The translations under genes were made by a program, and so were the position numbers. A DNA stretch of 16,208 nt from Gryganskiella cystojenkinii (taxonomy: Eukaryota > Mortierellomycota > Mortierellomycetes > Mortierellales > Mortierellaceae), in NCBI GenBank assembly GCA_015852425.1, contig JAAAIG010000854.1, positions 1 to 16,208 on the forward strand. The letters are read 5' to 3'. Position 1 is the stretch's first letter; every line of letters begins with the position of its first letter. The notes under the pieces were generated by a model. That model was given only the letters and a program-made list of their open reading frames with translations. It was not told the DNA's origin and did not search any database. Shown here piece after piece: positions 1 to 9,497 of this stretch.

Positions 1-124
1 TTTGCTGAAGAGTAGGTTGGGTCTTGAAGTCCTCACTGGCGCCCTCACTGGCAATAACTCCATCGTCCGATCCACCGGCTTGGATGGTAGTAACTGACGA
101 CGTGTTTGAAGACTGTCGAGACAT
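1..124 (-). CDS. Possible 5' end of a gene running off the left edge (partial)
   Basis: An ATG at 124 (minus strand) opens a frame of 41 codons that stays open to the window edge. The translation begins MSRQSSNTSSVTTIQAGG and is rich in Ser, Thr, Gln, Asp and Glu, which resembles a disordered N-terminus of a larger protein. No domain is visible and no function can be given. Forty-one open codons can occur by chance, so the call rests mainly on composition. It could also be the start of a retroelement gag-like ORF, given the repeat-rich surroundings. Confidence 0.3.
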   Translation of the reverse strand, partial: MSRQSSNTSSVTTIQAGGSDDGVIASEGASEDFKTQPTLQQ

Positions 125-1420
125 GGGCTTGGCATAGTAGCTTTTCATGGTTAAAAGGCACCAAGGTTAGCATTGGTCTTATAAATCCCGATAGGGCATG
201 CATGTTGGGAAGAGCCACTGATCTGAAGTTTTTACCTTTCACCAACTCCTTTCTGAGTCGCTAGGATTCCAATGCTGTCTGAAGACCATTTAGTGTTGGT
301 CGATCTATGACTGTTGTAGATGGTCTACTCCAAGGAGGATAACACAAGTTCAGTGTTCTGTTACTACTTGCACCTGGAGATTGTCTTCAATAACCTATTG
401 TGAACATACCCCTTCGGTCTCAGTCCTGAACCTCTTGTCGTTGTATCCAGTAAGGATGTTGTCGTGCGAGCCGGGAAGATGCTCAATGACATCGGTCGTG
501 TCTGTTGAAGGTGAGGGGGATGGACAGAGGAAAAGATCAATGATCATGTCTTCTTTTTGGCATTGATAAGGGAGGCGGACTCAAATTTTAACGCTTTTTC
601 TTACCATCGTGGGAGTCTACATCGCTCTGTAGGTGGCGAGACTAAATTGTAAGATTTCGCGATCAATTTTATCTTCATTCATTCTTTGCAGTGCAGCATG
701 CAATACACTTAGAGTCACCGTCACTTACAGACCACGCCTCTGCTGGTTCCTGAGAAGCGTAAAAGGGGGTAGAGCCTTGGCTTGTAGCGAACTCGGTCAT
801 TTGGCTACTAGATTGTGAAGGCAGTTGTCAGTGTGCCTTGGCTAAACACTTCATTTCCAATGTGGTCTGTGCTTGTGATCTATGGTTTGTCATGAACTTA
901 CGGTTCTTTCGACGGCACGAGCATCTATTGTTTAGGGCGGTTAGATGTTTGTAAATACGCGTTGCGATCAGTCGAGCATTCTCATTGCCTACGACCCTCA
1001 TGTCTTAAGGTCATGGTATAAGCATTGATCAATATTGACGTGACAAGACGTAAGGAACGCACCTTGCTAAAAGTATTGATGTTGTTTTTGGGAAATACAC
1101 GTGTAGTAAAGTAGCCTAAGGAGCAAAGAGATGCAAAAGAGCAAAAAAGCCTTCTTCCTCATTCCTCCCTTTTATATCGCCAGCGGAACAGGAAAGATAG
1201 ACTATTATTCTTTCTGTCTCAGAACACACAATATGCATCCTCCTGCGTTCTAAGGTTCCACTCGTCATATTTGATTGTCCAACGAATGGGTGCTGAGGCG
1301 CATGGGAACTTGAAATGGTTAGTCCGCCTCAGACCACCTTCGATGTGCGACCGCTGCAGGTACCCTGTCCTCTCTTCACAGCGCTGGAAAAAGTTGACTC
1401 GTTGGTTGCCCTTGCATTGG
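125..1420. other. Gene-poor stretch, nothing recognised
   Basis: All open frames here are short and most lack a real ATG. I see no domain, no tRNA-like box and no clear repeat. It may include the promoter of the partial leftward gene and decayed transposon DNA. Confidence 0.5.
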
Positions 1421-1557
1421 TTTCCTGGATTCTACTGTACTGGTAGGGGGTACATTGCAGAAGAATGAGGCGCAATGGCGTTCTTGATTTCCTGGGTTCT
1501 ACTGTACTGGTAGGGGGTAGTGCATTGCAGAAGAACGAGGCGCAATGGCGTTCTGCA
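1421..1557. repeat. Two-copy tandem duplication, unit about 67-70 bp
   Basis: Copy one (1421-1487) and copy two (1488-1557) both begin TTTCCTGG and carry TTCTACTGTACTGGTAGGGG, then CATTGCAGAAGAA(T/C)GAGG and CGCAATGGCGTTCT. They differ by a few substitutions and a 3-bp insertion (GTG) in copy two. There is no coding context. Confidence 0.9.
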
Positions 1558-2290
1558 TGAGACTTGTGAACAACTATGATAGTAGGAAGTAGCTTGTGCA
1601 AGCAAACACACAGCGGTTGGCACCATCACTCAGTAATCCCGCTCGCAGTCGCTGCTTAAACAACGGCGTCTTTAACCGATACCGAACACAGAGAGAGTTT
1701 TTTCATTGTCCGTTACATGCAGACCGCTGACGCAACAGGAGTCGGAGTGTTCTGCAGACAGAATTCCAGACTGACTTCCAGTCGCACAAATTCAATTCAA
1801 TCCAATTCAATCAAGCTATTGATGAACATAAGAAATTCGATTTTTGCTGTAGCTGCCCATGGTCGTCCATGGTCACAACTGTAAGACAATGCATTGCAGC
1901 CAAAAAATAAAAAATAAAAACTCGCCCAAGGAAATTAAAGTTGAAAGAGATGATTCTTCGTGCACTGATAGACAGATCACATACTGTAAAGGACAGAAAG
2001 TCGGACGACCCTAACGCATTCTCCTCTCCGCATTCTGTTTTATAAACCAAAAACGTGTTCGTTTTTTTTTTTTGACCCAAGTCCAGAGCCGTCCTCATCC
2101 ATATTTGCAACTTTTGGGACAAAAGTCCTGCAAAACCACGACTTTTGTCAGCAAAGAGAATTTTGAAAGAGGATTGGCTGCGGCAAAAGGACACATAAAC
2201 AAGCAAGCGTCGATGATGACGACTCAGGCTTAAGACCCCCTATGGTGTCTGTAATGTACGAGAGCAAACATCGACCTTTCACCGCGGAAT
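1558..2290. other. Non-coding stretch
   Basis: It holds an (ATTCA)-type low-complexity run near 1789-1815, a direct repeat around CCATGGTC at 1858-1877, and A/T homopolymers. The longest minus-strand frame (to 1811) has no upstream ATG at its 5' end and no recognisable domain, so it is not called as a gene. Confidence 0.5.
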
Positions 2291-2583
2291 CACCTGCAGT
2301 CCCTCTTCTCCCCAGCCGATTACCTTGTAGCCTCTCATGACCCTTAGCAAATCGCTTGATTTGTGTTCATGCTTAGGGAATTGTACGGCATTCCTATGCA
2401 AGTGCTGAGACCGTGCCCGCTTTTTGTAACCTGCAGCACTTCTTCTCGCCGGCATGACCCTGCGATCATTGACCTTGTACCCTTCTTATGAGCCTTAGCA
2501 AATCACTTGCTTTTGTGTTAATGCTGAGGGAATTTTACAGCACTCCTACGTAAGTGCTGAGCCAATGCCCGCTTTTTGTTTCC
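2291..2583. repeat. Diverged two-copy tandem repeat, unit about 140-155 bp
   Basis: Copy one (2291-2428) and copy two (2429-2583) share the same order of blocks: an ACCTGCAG start, CTTCTTCTC or CTCTTCTC, ACCTTGTA, CCTTAGCAAATC, a stretch around AGGGAATT, AAGTGCTGAG and TGCCCGCTTTTTGT. Copy two has extra sequence near 2450-2470. Divergence is substantial, so the duplication is old. Confidence 0.85.
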
Positions 2584-2980
2584 GGTACAAGTTGATGTGG
2601 TCCGCCCGTGTTCTTGCTCATGTCTGTTTAGGCCGATTTGGTGATCTGCCGTGTTCTTCGGATCCTCGAACTGCCAGGTTTGTGGTCATTCCTTAGTGAT
2701 TCATTGGCAGCTTTAGTAGCTGCTCACAAGTGCTCACAAAAGAACATATGCGCCAATCCCTTGAATACCAGGCCCTCACGTATCGTCCAAGAGTGAACAT
2801 TCGAGAAGAACGTGGACAATCCACGGGCAGGTTGACGAAGCGATTGTGCTAGTGATATTCTGTTGTGTTGCGCCATCAGGGGACATTGTGCCCAACTGCT
2901 GGTCGTATTCCTCAGCGGGGACTCAGTGGGCATCAGAGCCTTGGAAAATGCAAAGATAGTACTTGTTGTTGGGTGATGAG
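2584..2980. other. Non-coding stretch, nothing recognised
   Basis: Open frames on both strands overlap here without any recognisable domain or convincing start. Confidence 0.4.
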
Positions 2981-3205
2981 CGGTGATTGTTTCGGTAGTA
3001 TGGACAGTAGTGGTTGGAACTGGTTGGTGGCTGGAGGCGGGTACTGTCGGGAACAACATGATATCTGCCAAGGTGACATGGCTGAAAAGGTGTCCATATA
3101 TACCAATATTACTACTTTCGATGAACTTTCTCGAACCGGTGACCCTCCTGTGGTTGCAGGCACTAGCAATCCGCCTCTTGTAGGAACCATTCGGGGATTT
3201 AAAGA
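2981..3205 (+). pseudogene. Possible remnant of a Ty1/copia-type protease region
   Basis: Two plus-strand frames, read one after the other across a frameshift, give WWLEAGTVGNNMIS and then TTFDELSRTG...GTSNPPLVGTIRG. This resembles the copia pattern WxxDSGxxxHM, spacer, then a hydrophobic and Gly-rich strand. The catalytic Asp would be replaced by Glu, and no integrase, RT or LTR could be found nearby. This is a pattern impression only; the segment may be meaningless. Confidence 0.2.
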
Positions 3206-3900
3206 TCCACTAGTGGATGACCTCGACATATCGACAGTAATCGCACTCACTCACCAAGTAACCTGATCTGTCGAACGACGGTCTACTTGACGGACCCGGT
3301 ACTTTCCTAGTGATATACCTGCGATAGATGTCTAGCTAGGTTCAACTTATCTTACAGTCATTTTCACACAAAATAGACCTTTCCGTCAATTCAATTTGGC
3401 CATGCAAGCCAGAACAAAATAGCCGACTTTATTTCCCTCATATCGAAACAAGTTGGTTGCGATTTATTGCCGATTTATTCATAACAATTTTGCCAGCATA
3501 GCAATTCCACCGCAATCGTCAAATCAAGTCCGCCATCTTTGTCGAAATAATTTCACCGTCCAACATTTCTTGATGGTTACACAAGTTAATACAGTGCGTG
3601 AAGAGGTGTATACGGCCAAATTGATATGACTGTACCATTCCTAGCACTAACCATACCTTCGAATTTGTGCTCAGTTCCCTTGAAATTTTCTTTATGTAAC
3701 CATGGTCGATCCCTCGCCCCTGAAGTGGATAGTCTACTTTATATTTTTTTTTACTATTCACGGGTGTTTGTTTGGGGGCAGAGAGGGGAAACTAAAATAA
3801 ACACCACTCTGTTGACCAATTCAACGTCACAGAGACGAAAGTTGGAGGGTAAGGAAGGAAGGTGGAGTTCTCGGGATATGACTAGTTATTGATTTGAGTT
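3206..3900. other. AT-rich non-coding stretch
   Basis: No gene is seen. It contains the 34-bp motif at 3672-3705 that recurs upstream of the rubredoxin gene, followed by a T9-type run near 3746. The lower part may be the 3' untranslated end of the minus-strand LINE. Confidence 0.4.
3672..3705 (+). repeat. 34-bp dispersed motif, copy A
   Basis: The segment from CAGTTCCCTTGAAA to ACCATGG matches the reverse complement of 10859-10892 at 30 of 34 positions. The second copy lies at one edge of the insert that carries the rubredoxin gene. Both copies end in an ACCATGG start-codon-like context. Confidence 0.75.
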
Positions 3901-4169
3901 TGGCGTTCTCAAATTCTTTGGTTCTGTGCAATAATGGTCGTGCGAGCCTGATATTGCATAATCTCGATACCGGCCGAACCTGGCATAACTGGCCCCAGGT
4001 CTTGGCCCACTCGGATAGTGTGATAATGCATACTCCAGAAACCAAAGAGGCCACACGCTATAAGCTGGTGTGGTTGAATATTGTGCTCGGGTCGGATGCA
4101 TAGGAGAAAGCAGTCCAAATTGTTAACTGAACAGGTCTCCTTGTCAGTCCAGTTGTGGTAAATTCGCGC

Positions 4170-4400
4170 AAGAGACTGAGCCAGGTGGATCTCTTCATTG
4201 GACACAGGAAGGACATATGCTGGGTGTCTTTGATGTCGTGACCACAAATATGACATTCAGGTGAGATCCTTGCCCAGATCTCCTCGCTGCTGCGTTTGTA
4301 AAAAGTATAGCTAGTCATGAGCTTGTCATGAAGGACCCGCCACCATATCGTACGGGCCTTGTGTGGGAATCGAGCCTTCCAGAATTTGCGCCACTAAGCA
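4170..4400 (-). pseudogene. zf-RVT zinc-binding domain of the LINE
   Basis: The minus strand reads WRKFWKARFPHKARTIWWRV, then LHDKL and CHICGHDIKDTQHMSFLCP. This is the C-x2-C-x8-H-x4-C zinc-binding pattern (zf-RVT) found at the C-terminus of many LINE ORF2 proteins, preceded by the usual W-K/R-P-x-K-x-R-x-x-x-WR segment. Downstream frames read HQLIACGLFGFWSMHYHTI, consistent with the post-finger helix. It is shifted out of frame from the RT segment. Confidence 0.8.
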
Positions 4401-5159
4401 TGGGTACCCGTCGATCTGGTTCTGGAAGACCTTGGAGGAATAGTCGAAGTTCCCGAGAAGAGACATCTTCCAGGATTGGCGGTTCCAGTTGGTTTGGAAG
4501 AGCCAGCGGAGTGGACAGAAGCCGAGCTGCTAAGTCATCCCTTCAGGGACCAGAGGGAGACGTATACAGCTTGAGATTGCAGGTACAAACTCAAATTGTT
4601 ATCGTCTTCGTGCCGTCTTAAATGCAAATGGGAGTTGTCTGTCCGGAAGAATTTGTAAACATCGAGTGTCATGGTTATAAGTTAGGACTTCTGATGTGCG
4701 AATGTTGGATAGATCGGTTGAACCAGGGATGGTTGAACCTTATTCCAATTGATAAACCGACTCAGGGGGCTTGCCAAAACTGTCCCTGTTGGAGGAAGCT
4801 GGTTCGTCTAATGACTGGGCTTGATGGAGATTAGGGGAAGCCGAGAGAAGGCTGAGATCAGGTTCCTGACAGTTGTGATCTTGTTGCGCTCTGTCTTTTC
4901 TGTGCGTGACAGGTAGTGGAGTAAAACTGTTACCGGATTCGCAAGAGTTGAGTAGTCTGAGATCAAGCAGAGAATGCTGCAACACCACCAGGGTCCAAAA
5001 GGAGATGGCGTAAATATTTGAGTTGGAACGAGACTGCCTGCGTGGTCGAATCATTGCTCCTAGATTACCAAAGGACCTCGGAGTGCATATTGTGTCCCAG
5101 GAGGGGACGAAATCCTCGAATGAACCTCTTCACTTGAGGGCGTAGCTTCTGCATCCATC

Positions 5160-5890
5160 TCTCCATCCAGTCCTCAGTTGGTGAATACACCCAGAGAGCA
5201 TGCCAGAGACATGCCAGTATGGTAACATTGAGAATGGTGCTGCGACTAAGACTTGATAGAGTCCATTGGGTATGTCGGTTCATGTTGGACACTATGGAGT
5301 CCAAAAGCTTGTCAAAGAACTGGCGCACCTGTGTCGTGTTGATGAGGATCGGGTATCCAAGATAAATAAGGGGTTCTGGGGCTTAAGAGTCATGCCATCG
5401 CAGTACTTCCTGGATCAACTGGGTCTTTAGATCTGGGTCCGGATTATTTGAGTGAGGGAAAACAACTGTCTTGGATAAGTTGACCTTAGCGTTGGATGCT
5501 TTCTGATAAGGGTTGAGGAGTTCCTTGACCACGAGCTATTCCGCCACTGATAGAAGAAATGGGAGGAGATCGTCTGCATAGGCCAGTGATCGTACATCTG
5601 CTAAAGGATTGGTAGGTCGGCATCCTGCGAGACGTGGATCAGTGAGGAAAGATTGGAGGAGAGGTTCGAAGGGAATATTGAAAAGCAGTAAGCCCTGTCG
5701 CAGGCCTTGCCTTGGTGACAGGGCTCAGAGAGCGTACCGTTGATGTTGAGTCGGATCTTGGTGCTGAAATAAAGGCCGCTGAGGAGACCCTGTGAATCTG
5801 GGAGAAAATCCAAAAGCCAATAGGGTTGCAATTAGGTAGTCTGGGTGCACTCGGTCATAGGCGTTCTCCTGATCCAGAAGAACCCCCAAT
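5160..5890 (-). pseudogene. Reverse transcriptase core of the decayed LINE
   Basis: RT palm motifs occur on the minus strand: motif A around 5874 (LDQENAYDRV), an INGTLSEPCHQG strand near 5700-5750 and LAYADDLL, the motif C Asp-Asp, at 5565-5590. After YADD the frame reads VNLSKTVVFPHS, which resembles the usual N-x-x-K-S/T motif D. At least one frameshift falls between motif A and YADD, near the CHQG segment, and a stop follows shortly after YADD. No active enzyme can be made from this copy. Confidence 0.85.
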
Positions 5891-7125
5891 TTGATTCCCT
5901 CCATTTTCTTTCCCGTGGTCCATACGGGTGCGAAGGATGACCCCATTGTCTGCAGTAGAACGTCTGAAAAGGAGTGATCAGGGATGAGAGAAAAGACCGA
6001 GACGATTAGCAAGTAGGCGTGTGAACAACTTGGCATCAGAGTTATTGAGGACAGGAGCCCCCAGTTGGCCAAAAGCGCATCGTCATTTTTCTTATAGAAC
6101 AAGATCATCAGTGTGCGGAACCAGGATGCTGGATAGGGCCCATGGTTGAGGGCATCATTGACCACTGAAAGGAAAGTGTAGCTGTGGCCATGTGTCCCAT
6201 AAGGAGAAGGTAGATTTCGAAGGGCAATCCATTATCTCTCGGTGAGCGTCTCCCGTGGTGTGTGATCAAGGAGAGAGAGAAGTTCATCAGCAATTAGAGA
6301 CCGAAGAGGGGTATTTTTCGTTGCCTCTGTGATCTGTGAACCCTGTTGTGTTGGTCGAAGGATGTGGTCCATACAGTCTTGTCTACATCCTCCTTCGTGT
6401 ACAGGTTATTGTAGACTTGGCGGGCATAGGCCGCTTTAGTTGCTGGTTCTGAAATTGGGTCAAGCTGCGGCTGCTCCGGATCCTTGAGTGGTAGGATGAA
6501 ACGGCCTTCCAGTCGCTCCTCAACAACACTGTGGAAATACCCGTCTTTCTCAATCGCTTTTCATTCCTTGCGAAGACTCTCCTTGTCCATCTTTCTTTTC
6601 TTTCCTGCGATCAAGAACGCGGTGTCATGACTCAGCCTCCAACTCAACTAGCCCACTCCCGCGACAAAGAGTCCATTAAGGATGAGGAGAGCACCGACCA
6701 GGTATTGCAGATAGCGCCGGACTTGACTGTACACTTTTTCGTCATAAACCAGTCAGCGCTGTCTCGGATTCAGATTCCCTACTCGGACGAGAGCCAAGAT
6801 CCCGAGGGTCAGGCAGGCGATCATAAAGGCGGATCTGAGACGAATAATAGGCCATGGCTTGGCAACCGTTGACCTTTGGGGTGCTGATATTCCTTGTTGA
6901 GGTGATGAGGGAGACATGGAATAAAGGAGTTCTCCTTGGGTCTTGTTCTTGGTACTCGTAAGACCACCGCGGAGTGGGAACCAGTAGACAAGTTCGATGA
7001 GAAGAAAGGCAGGTTATTAAGAACCTGTTGAAGTTGATCCAAGACTCTTTGACTTGAACATTGGCATTTCTTTGGGAGAGCTTCATTATGATCAGAACCT
7101 GGAAGATTGGATATGAATGGGACGT

Positions 7126-7224
7126 CTAGGCTTCCGCAGGCGAAGGGATCCGGTGACTTGGCAGGGACCTGTACCGATTCCTCCATACGTTGGGATCGTC
7201 GCACTTGCTTGCCGTGCAACCCAT
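7126..7224 (-). CDS. Candidate exon with an N-myristoylation-type start (weak)
   Basis: The ATG at 7224 opens with MGCTASKCDDPNVWRNRYRS. Gly2 followed by Cys3 and Ser6-Lys7 is the textbook pattern for N-myristoylation with nearby palmitoylation. The frame ends at a TAG after 32 codons (7126-7128) but is open again beyond the stop, through a frame that continues to about 6742. A missed intron or a nonsense mutation could explain this. No downstream domain is recognised, so this is either a broken gene, an exon of an unmodelled gene, or chance. Confidence 0.22.
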   Translation of the reverse strand: MGCTASKCDDPNVWRNRYRSLPSHRIPSPAEA

Positions 7225-7713
7225 AGTGATTTATGGGAGGGAATGATAATTATGAAGAGGATAGAAACGGAGACGGCACGAAAGATGGAGGGAAATGAGA
7301 ATGCTAATCTGAATGAATGTGAGCGAGAAAGAAAAAAAAATAAAGTCAATGTCGATTCCTGAGAGAGCGAGAACGAGAGAGTCTGTCCCCCTTGACGTTC
7401 GGAGTAGGGCTGAAGAATAAACAAGCTTGCATGAGAGTCTACTTGTGTCCGTTTGAGCTATGGTTTGTTTCCTATTTCTCGATTCCTCTGAGGCTGTCGA
7501 TTGAAAATTGGTGGCGCGAGACTATTTATTTTTTTGGACTTTCCCCTGTGAATTAAGCCTTTATTCTCCACAGGTCGCACCTCCAGTCCCAACTGCCGCG
7601 CGATTTGTTGTTTTTAAATAAAAATAGGGACGTCTCTTTTTCCCTCGTCGCACACTCTTTCGCACCTACTCACAGCTTCGCCCAACTCTCTCCTACCCAG
7701 TCTTGTTTACCGC

Positions 7714-7720
7714 TTTATAT
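7714..7720 (+). promoter_or_regulatory. TATA-like element before TBCC
   Basis: TTTATAT lies about 50 nt upstream of the TBCC start codon, inside a pyrimidine-rich leader (C/T tracts from 7630 to 7769). Such CT-rich leaders are common before fungal start codons. The assignment is by position and sequence only. Confidence 0.25.
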
Positions 7721-7769
7721 CTCCACGCCCCATCTCATTCATCAGCCATCACCACCACCACCACTCCCA

Positions 7770-9204
7770 ATGTCTGAGGCATCCCGAGACTTCCGTGCCA
7801 TCTTTGATGTCGAGAAACAGAGTAAAATGAATTTACTGAATTAACCCTACCCATTCCAACAGTCCATCTCTCGTTTCTCAATCACGCTACTTCATCAGCA
7901 GCCTACCTCACGTCTACTTCATCCGCAGCCTACCTCACACACTCACCACTTCTTTTATGGTTCTGAATCACACCCAGATATCGAGAATGAGCTTAATGGA
8001 TTGAGCAACGTACCAAAGCCCGAGCTCGGTCCTGTCATCGATTCGCTAGTCCAAAGGATCCATGCCCTCGAAAAGACCGTGACCGAAAAGATCTCGATCC
8101 TCCCTCCCTTTGAAGCCCGTGTCTGCTTGGAGGTACATATTCTATCACCAAACAGTTGACTATTTTCTTCTTTCTGTGCCGCCTTGTCTTGATTCGAAAT
8201 TTCTTGGCCTGACGCTCTGTGATGCGGCAACCATTCTCTTAACTCTTAGGCGATCAAAGCCATGTCAGAGCAATTAAGCCAGTTGCGGACAAAACTCGTT
8301 CCCAAGGCAAAGTTCTCGTTCAAGTCCAGGAAAACCGCGACGACCACGCCTGCGGCACCAGTAACAGCATCGACCAACAAACCGACAACAGCTGCCACTG
8401 CTCCCTCTGCGATCGACCAGAGTCTTTTTATGCGATTTGAGGACCGATCCGGTGAACATCTCTTCATTGGATCAATTCAGCAACAAGAACCATCGACCAC
8501 CCAAGAAGCTAAGGATGTAGCTCTGACAAACCTGACGGACTGCACAATCAACTTGGTGCATAGTATCCCTCTAGGTGCTATCCATATTCGAAACCTGAAG
8601 AGGTGTATCCTAGTGATCCCACCCGTCTCCGGGAGTATCCTCTTGCACGACTGTGAGGGGTGTACTCTTGTCGGAGCATGTCATCAGGTAAAACACAAAC
8701 TCGGACCTCGCATATCAGCTTCTACGACGGCTCGCATATTGTAGTTAATCCAAATGATTTTTTTTTTTGATTGATTTTTATGGTCCGTCCCCTTGTAGTC
8801 GCGAATGCACACATCAACCAACATGGACATCTATCTTCATGTGACCAGTGAGCCCATTGTCGAAGACTGCACAGATATGCGTTTTGCTCCTTATGGTCAA
8901 GTCCTCCCTGCCGATGAGCTGTCTCGACTGTTTGAGGTAAAAAAATCAAACATGCTCCCAAGGAATGTTTCTGGCTTGATCTTCTCTTCTTCCCGCCCAA
9001 TATTGTTCATTAACAAAGACGTTCCATCCTTATTCGTGCGCTGGAAAGCAGATCGCTCAACTGAACCCAGACAAGAACTATTATGACAAGGTGAAGGATT
9101 TCAATTGGTTACGCCAACAGCAGTCGCCCAACTGGCGATTGTTGGACTCCAACGAGATTAAGACGGACGTTGCCGCTGCAGTGTTGTCAAAGGACCGTGC
9201 TTGA
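7770..9204 (+). CDS. TBCC: Tubulin-binding cofactor C (TBCC), five exons
   Basis: TBCC is the GTPase-activating component of the tubulin heterodimer assembly complex, acting with cofactors D and E in the cytosol. Exons inferred from GT-AG sites and frame: 7770-7821, 7978-8132, 8250-8687, 8799-8936, 9052-9204, giving 311 aa. Residues 1-85 hold a helical spectrin-like N-terminus (RDFRAIFDVEKQ, then PELGPVIDSLVQRIHALEK). KFSFKSR at 90-96 is the conserved lead-in, followed by a T/A/P-rich linker. The C-CAP beta-helix domain is about 128-250 and contains the arginine-finger motif QxRxH (Gln215, Arg217, His219), then IVEDCTDMRFAPY. The C-terminal VKDFNWLRQQQSPNWRLL matches the family's last helix. 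The start is a clean ATG after a CT-rich leader. All key residues are intact and the exons join in frame, so the gene looks functional. Budding yeast Cin2 is the counterpart. Confidence 0.95.
7887..7940 (+). repeat. 27-bp tandem duplication inside TBCC intron 1
   Basis: Units 7887-7913 and 7914-7940 both begin CTACTTCATC and contain GCAGCCTACCTCAC, differing at three positions. They lie in intron 1 (7822-7977). The duplication creates extra AG dinucleotides upstream of the acceptor at 7976-7977. Only that acceptor gives an uninterrupted frame into exon 2, because the earlier AGs are out of phase. Confidence 0.85.
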
Positions 9205-9497
9205 AGAGCATTTGCATTAGAAGGATAATTAAAGAATGGTACCGCCTACTTTGTCTGCGTTTTTGCAAGTCAAAAAAAGCTGGTCAAGTGCAAACTTTAA
9301 GAAAAATCGCGCAAACGCACTTTCTTTCGTGCTCGGGTGTTTTTTGTAACTTATCCAGGATTTGCATTCCGTCGTACGTCTAGTTACCACCTTCTCGATC
9401 TTGTGTCTCAACTCACCAGAATATTCTGGCATTAGGTAGGAATGGCGCGAAGAAGATGACACCAAGATTGTTCATTTTTTCAAGGACAGATAATGTT
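9205..9497. other. Convergent spacer between TBCC and the broken 4-TM gene
   Basis: No gene is seen. AATTAAA near 9226 is a candidate polyadenylation signal for TBCC, about 20 nt past its stop. Confidence 0.4.

Larger units (their letters stand above)
3900..6690 (-). mobile_element. Decayed non-LTR (LINE) retrotransposon, RT to zinc finger
   Basis: Minus-strand pieces in all three frames read in the order expected of a LINE ORF2. A pre-RT region holds AYARQVYNNLYTKEDVDK (about 6375-6440). An RT segment has AKLFTRLLANRL-like text and motif A LLDQENAYDRVHPDYL (about 5830-5880). The catalytic YADD lies at 5569-5580. A thumb-like segment RSTILNVTILACLWHALWVY (about 5190-5250) follows, then the C-terminal zf-RVT region. 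Many frameshifts and stop codons make it non-functional. No AP endonuclease domain could be seen upstream, which fits the usual 5' truncation. Clade cannot be assigned by eye; L1-like and Tad-like are both possible. Ends are approximate. Confidence 0.85.
6691..7769. other. Spacer between the LINE remnant and TBCC
   Basis: Apart from the weak minus-strand candidate at 7224 I see no supported gene. On the minus strand around 6700-6830 there are two hydrophobic stretches in one frame, AFMIACLTLGILALVRV and YLQYLVGALLILNGLFVAGV, with a stop between them, so a decayed membrane protein is possible. The last 160 bases are the pyrimidine-rich leader of TBCC. Confidence 0.4.

Noticed and set aside
1811..2206. 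Minus-strand open frame of 131 aa
   Set aside because: Its first codon is TTG, no domain is visible, and it is crossed by low-complexity A/T runs.
4328..4621. Plus-strand open frame of 97 aa, Arg/Ser/Gly-rich
   Set aside because: It is the antisense of the LINE zf-RVT lead-in region, whose minus-strand reading matches a known pattern.
5660..5680. GGTTCGA, a tRNA B-box-like string
   Set aside because: It lies in LINE coding sequence and no A-box or cloverleaf can be folded around it.
6531..6872. Plus-strand frame of 113 aa with a polar C-terminal part
   Set aside because: The minus strand over its 5' part continues the LINE pre-RT region with a single stop, and the polar look is what antisense of hydrophobic codons gives.
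7822..7862. A 41-nt first intron for TBCC ending at the first AG after a pyrimidine tract
   Set aside because: It puts exon 2 out of frame and runs into a stop at the TGA near 7964. The acceptor at 7976-7977 restores the family-like coiled-coil reading.
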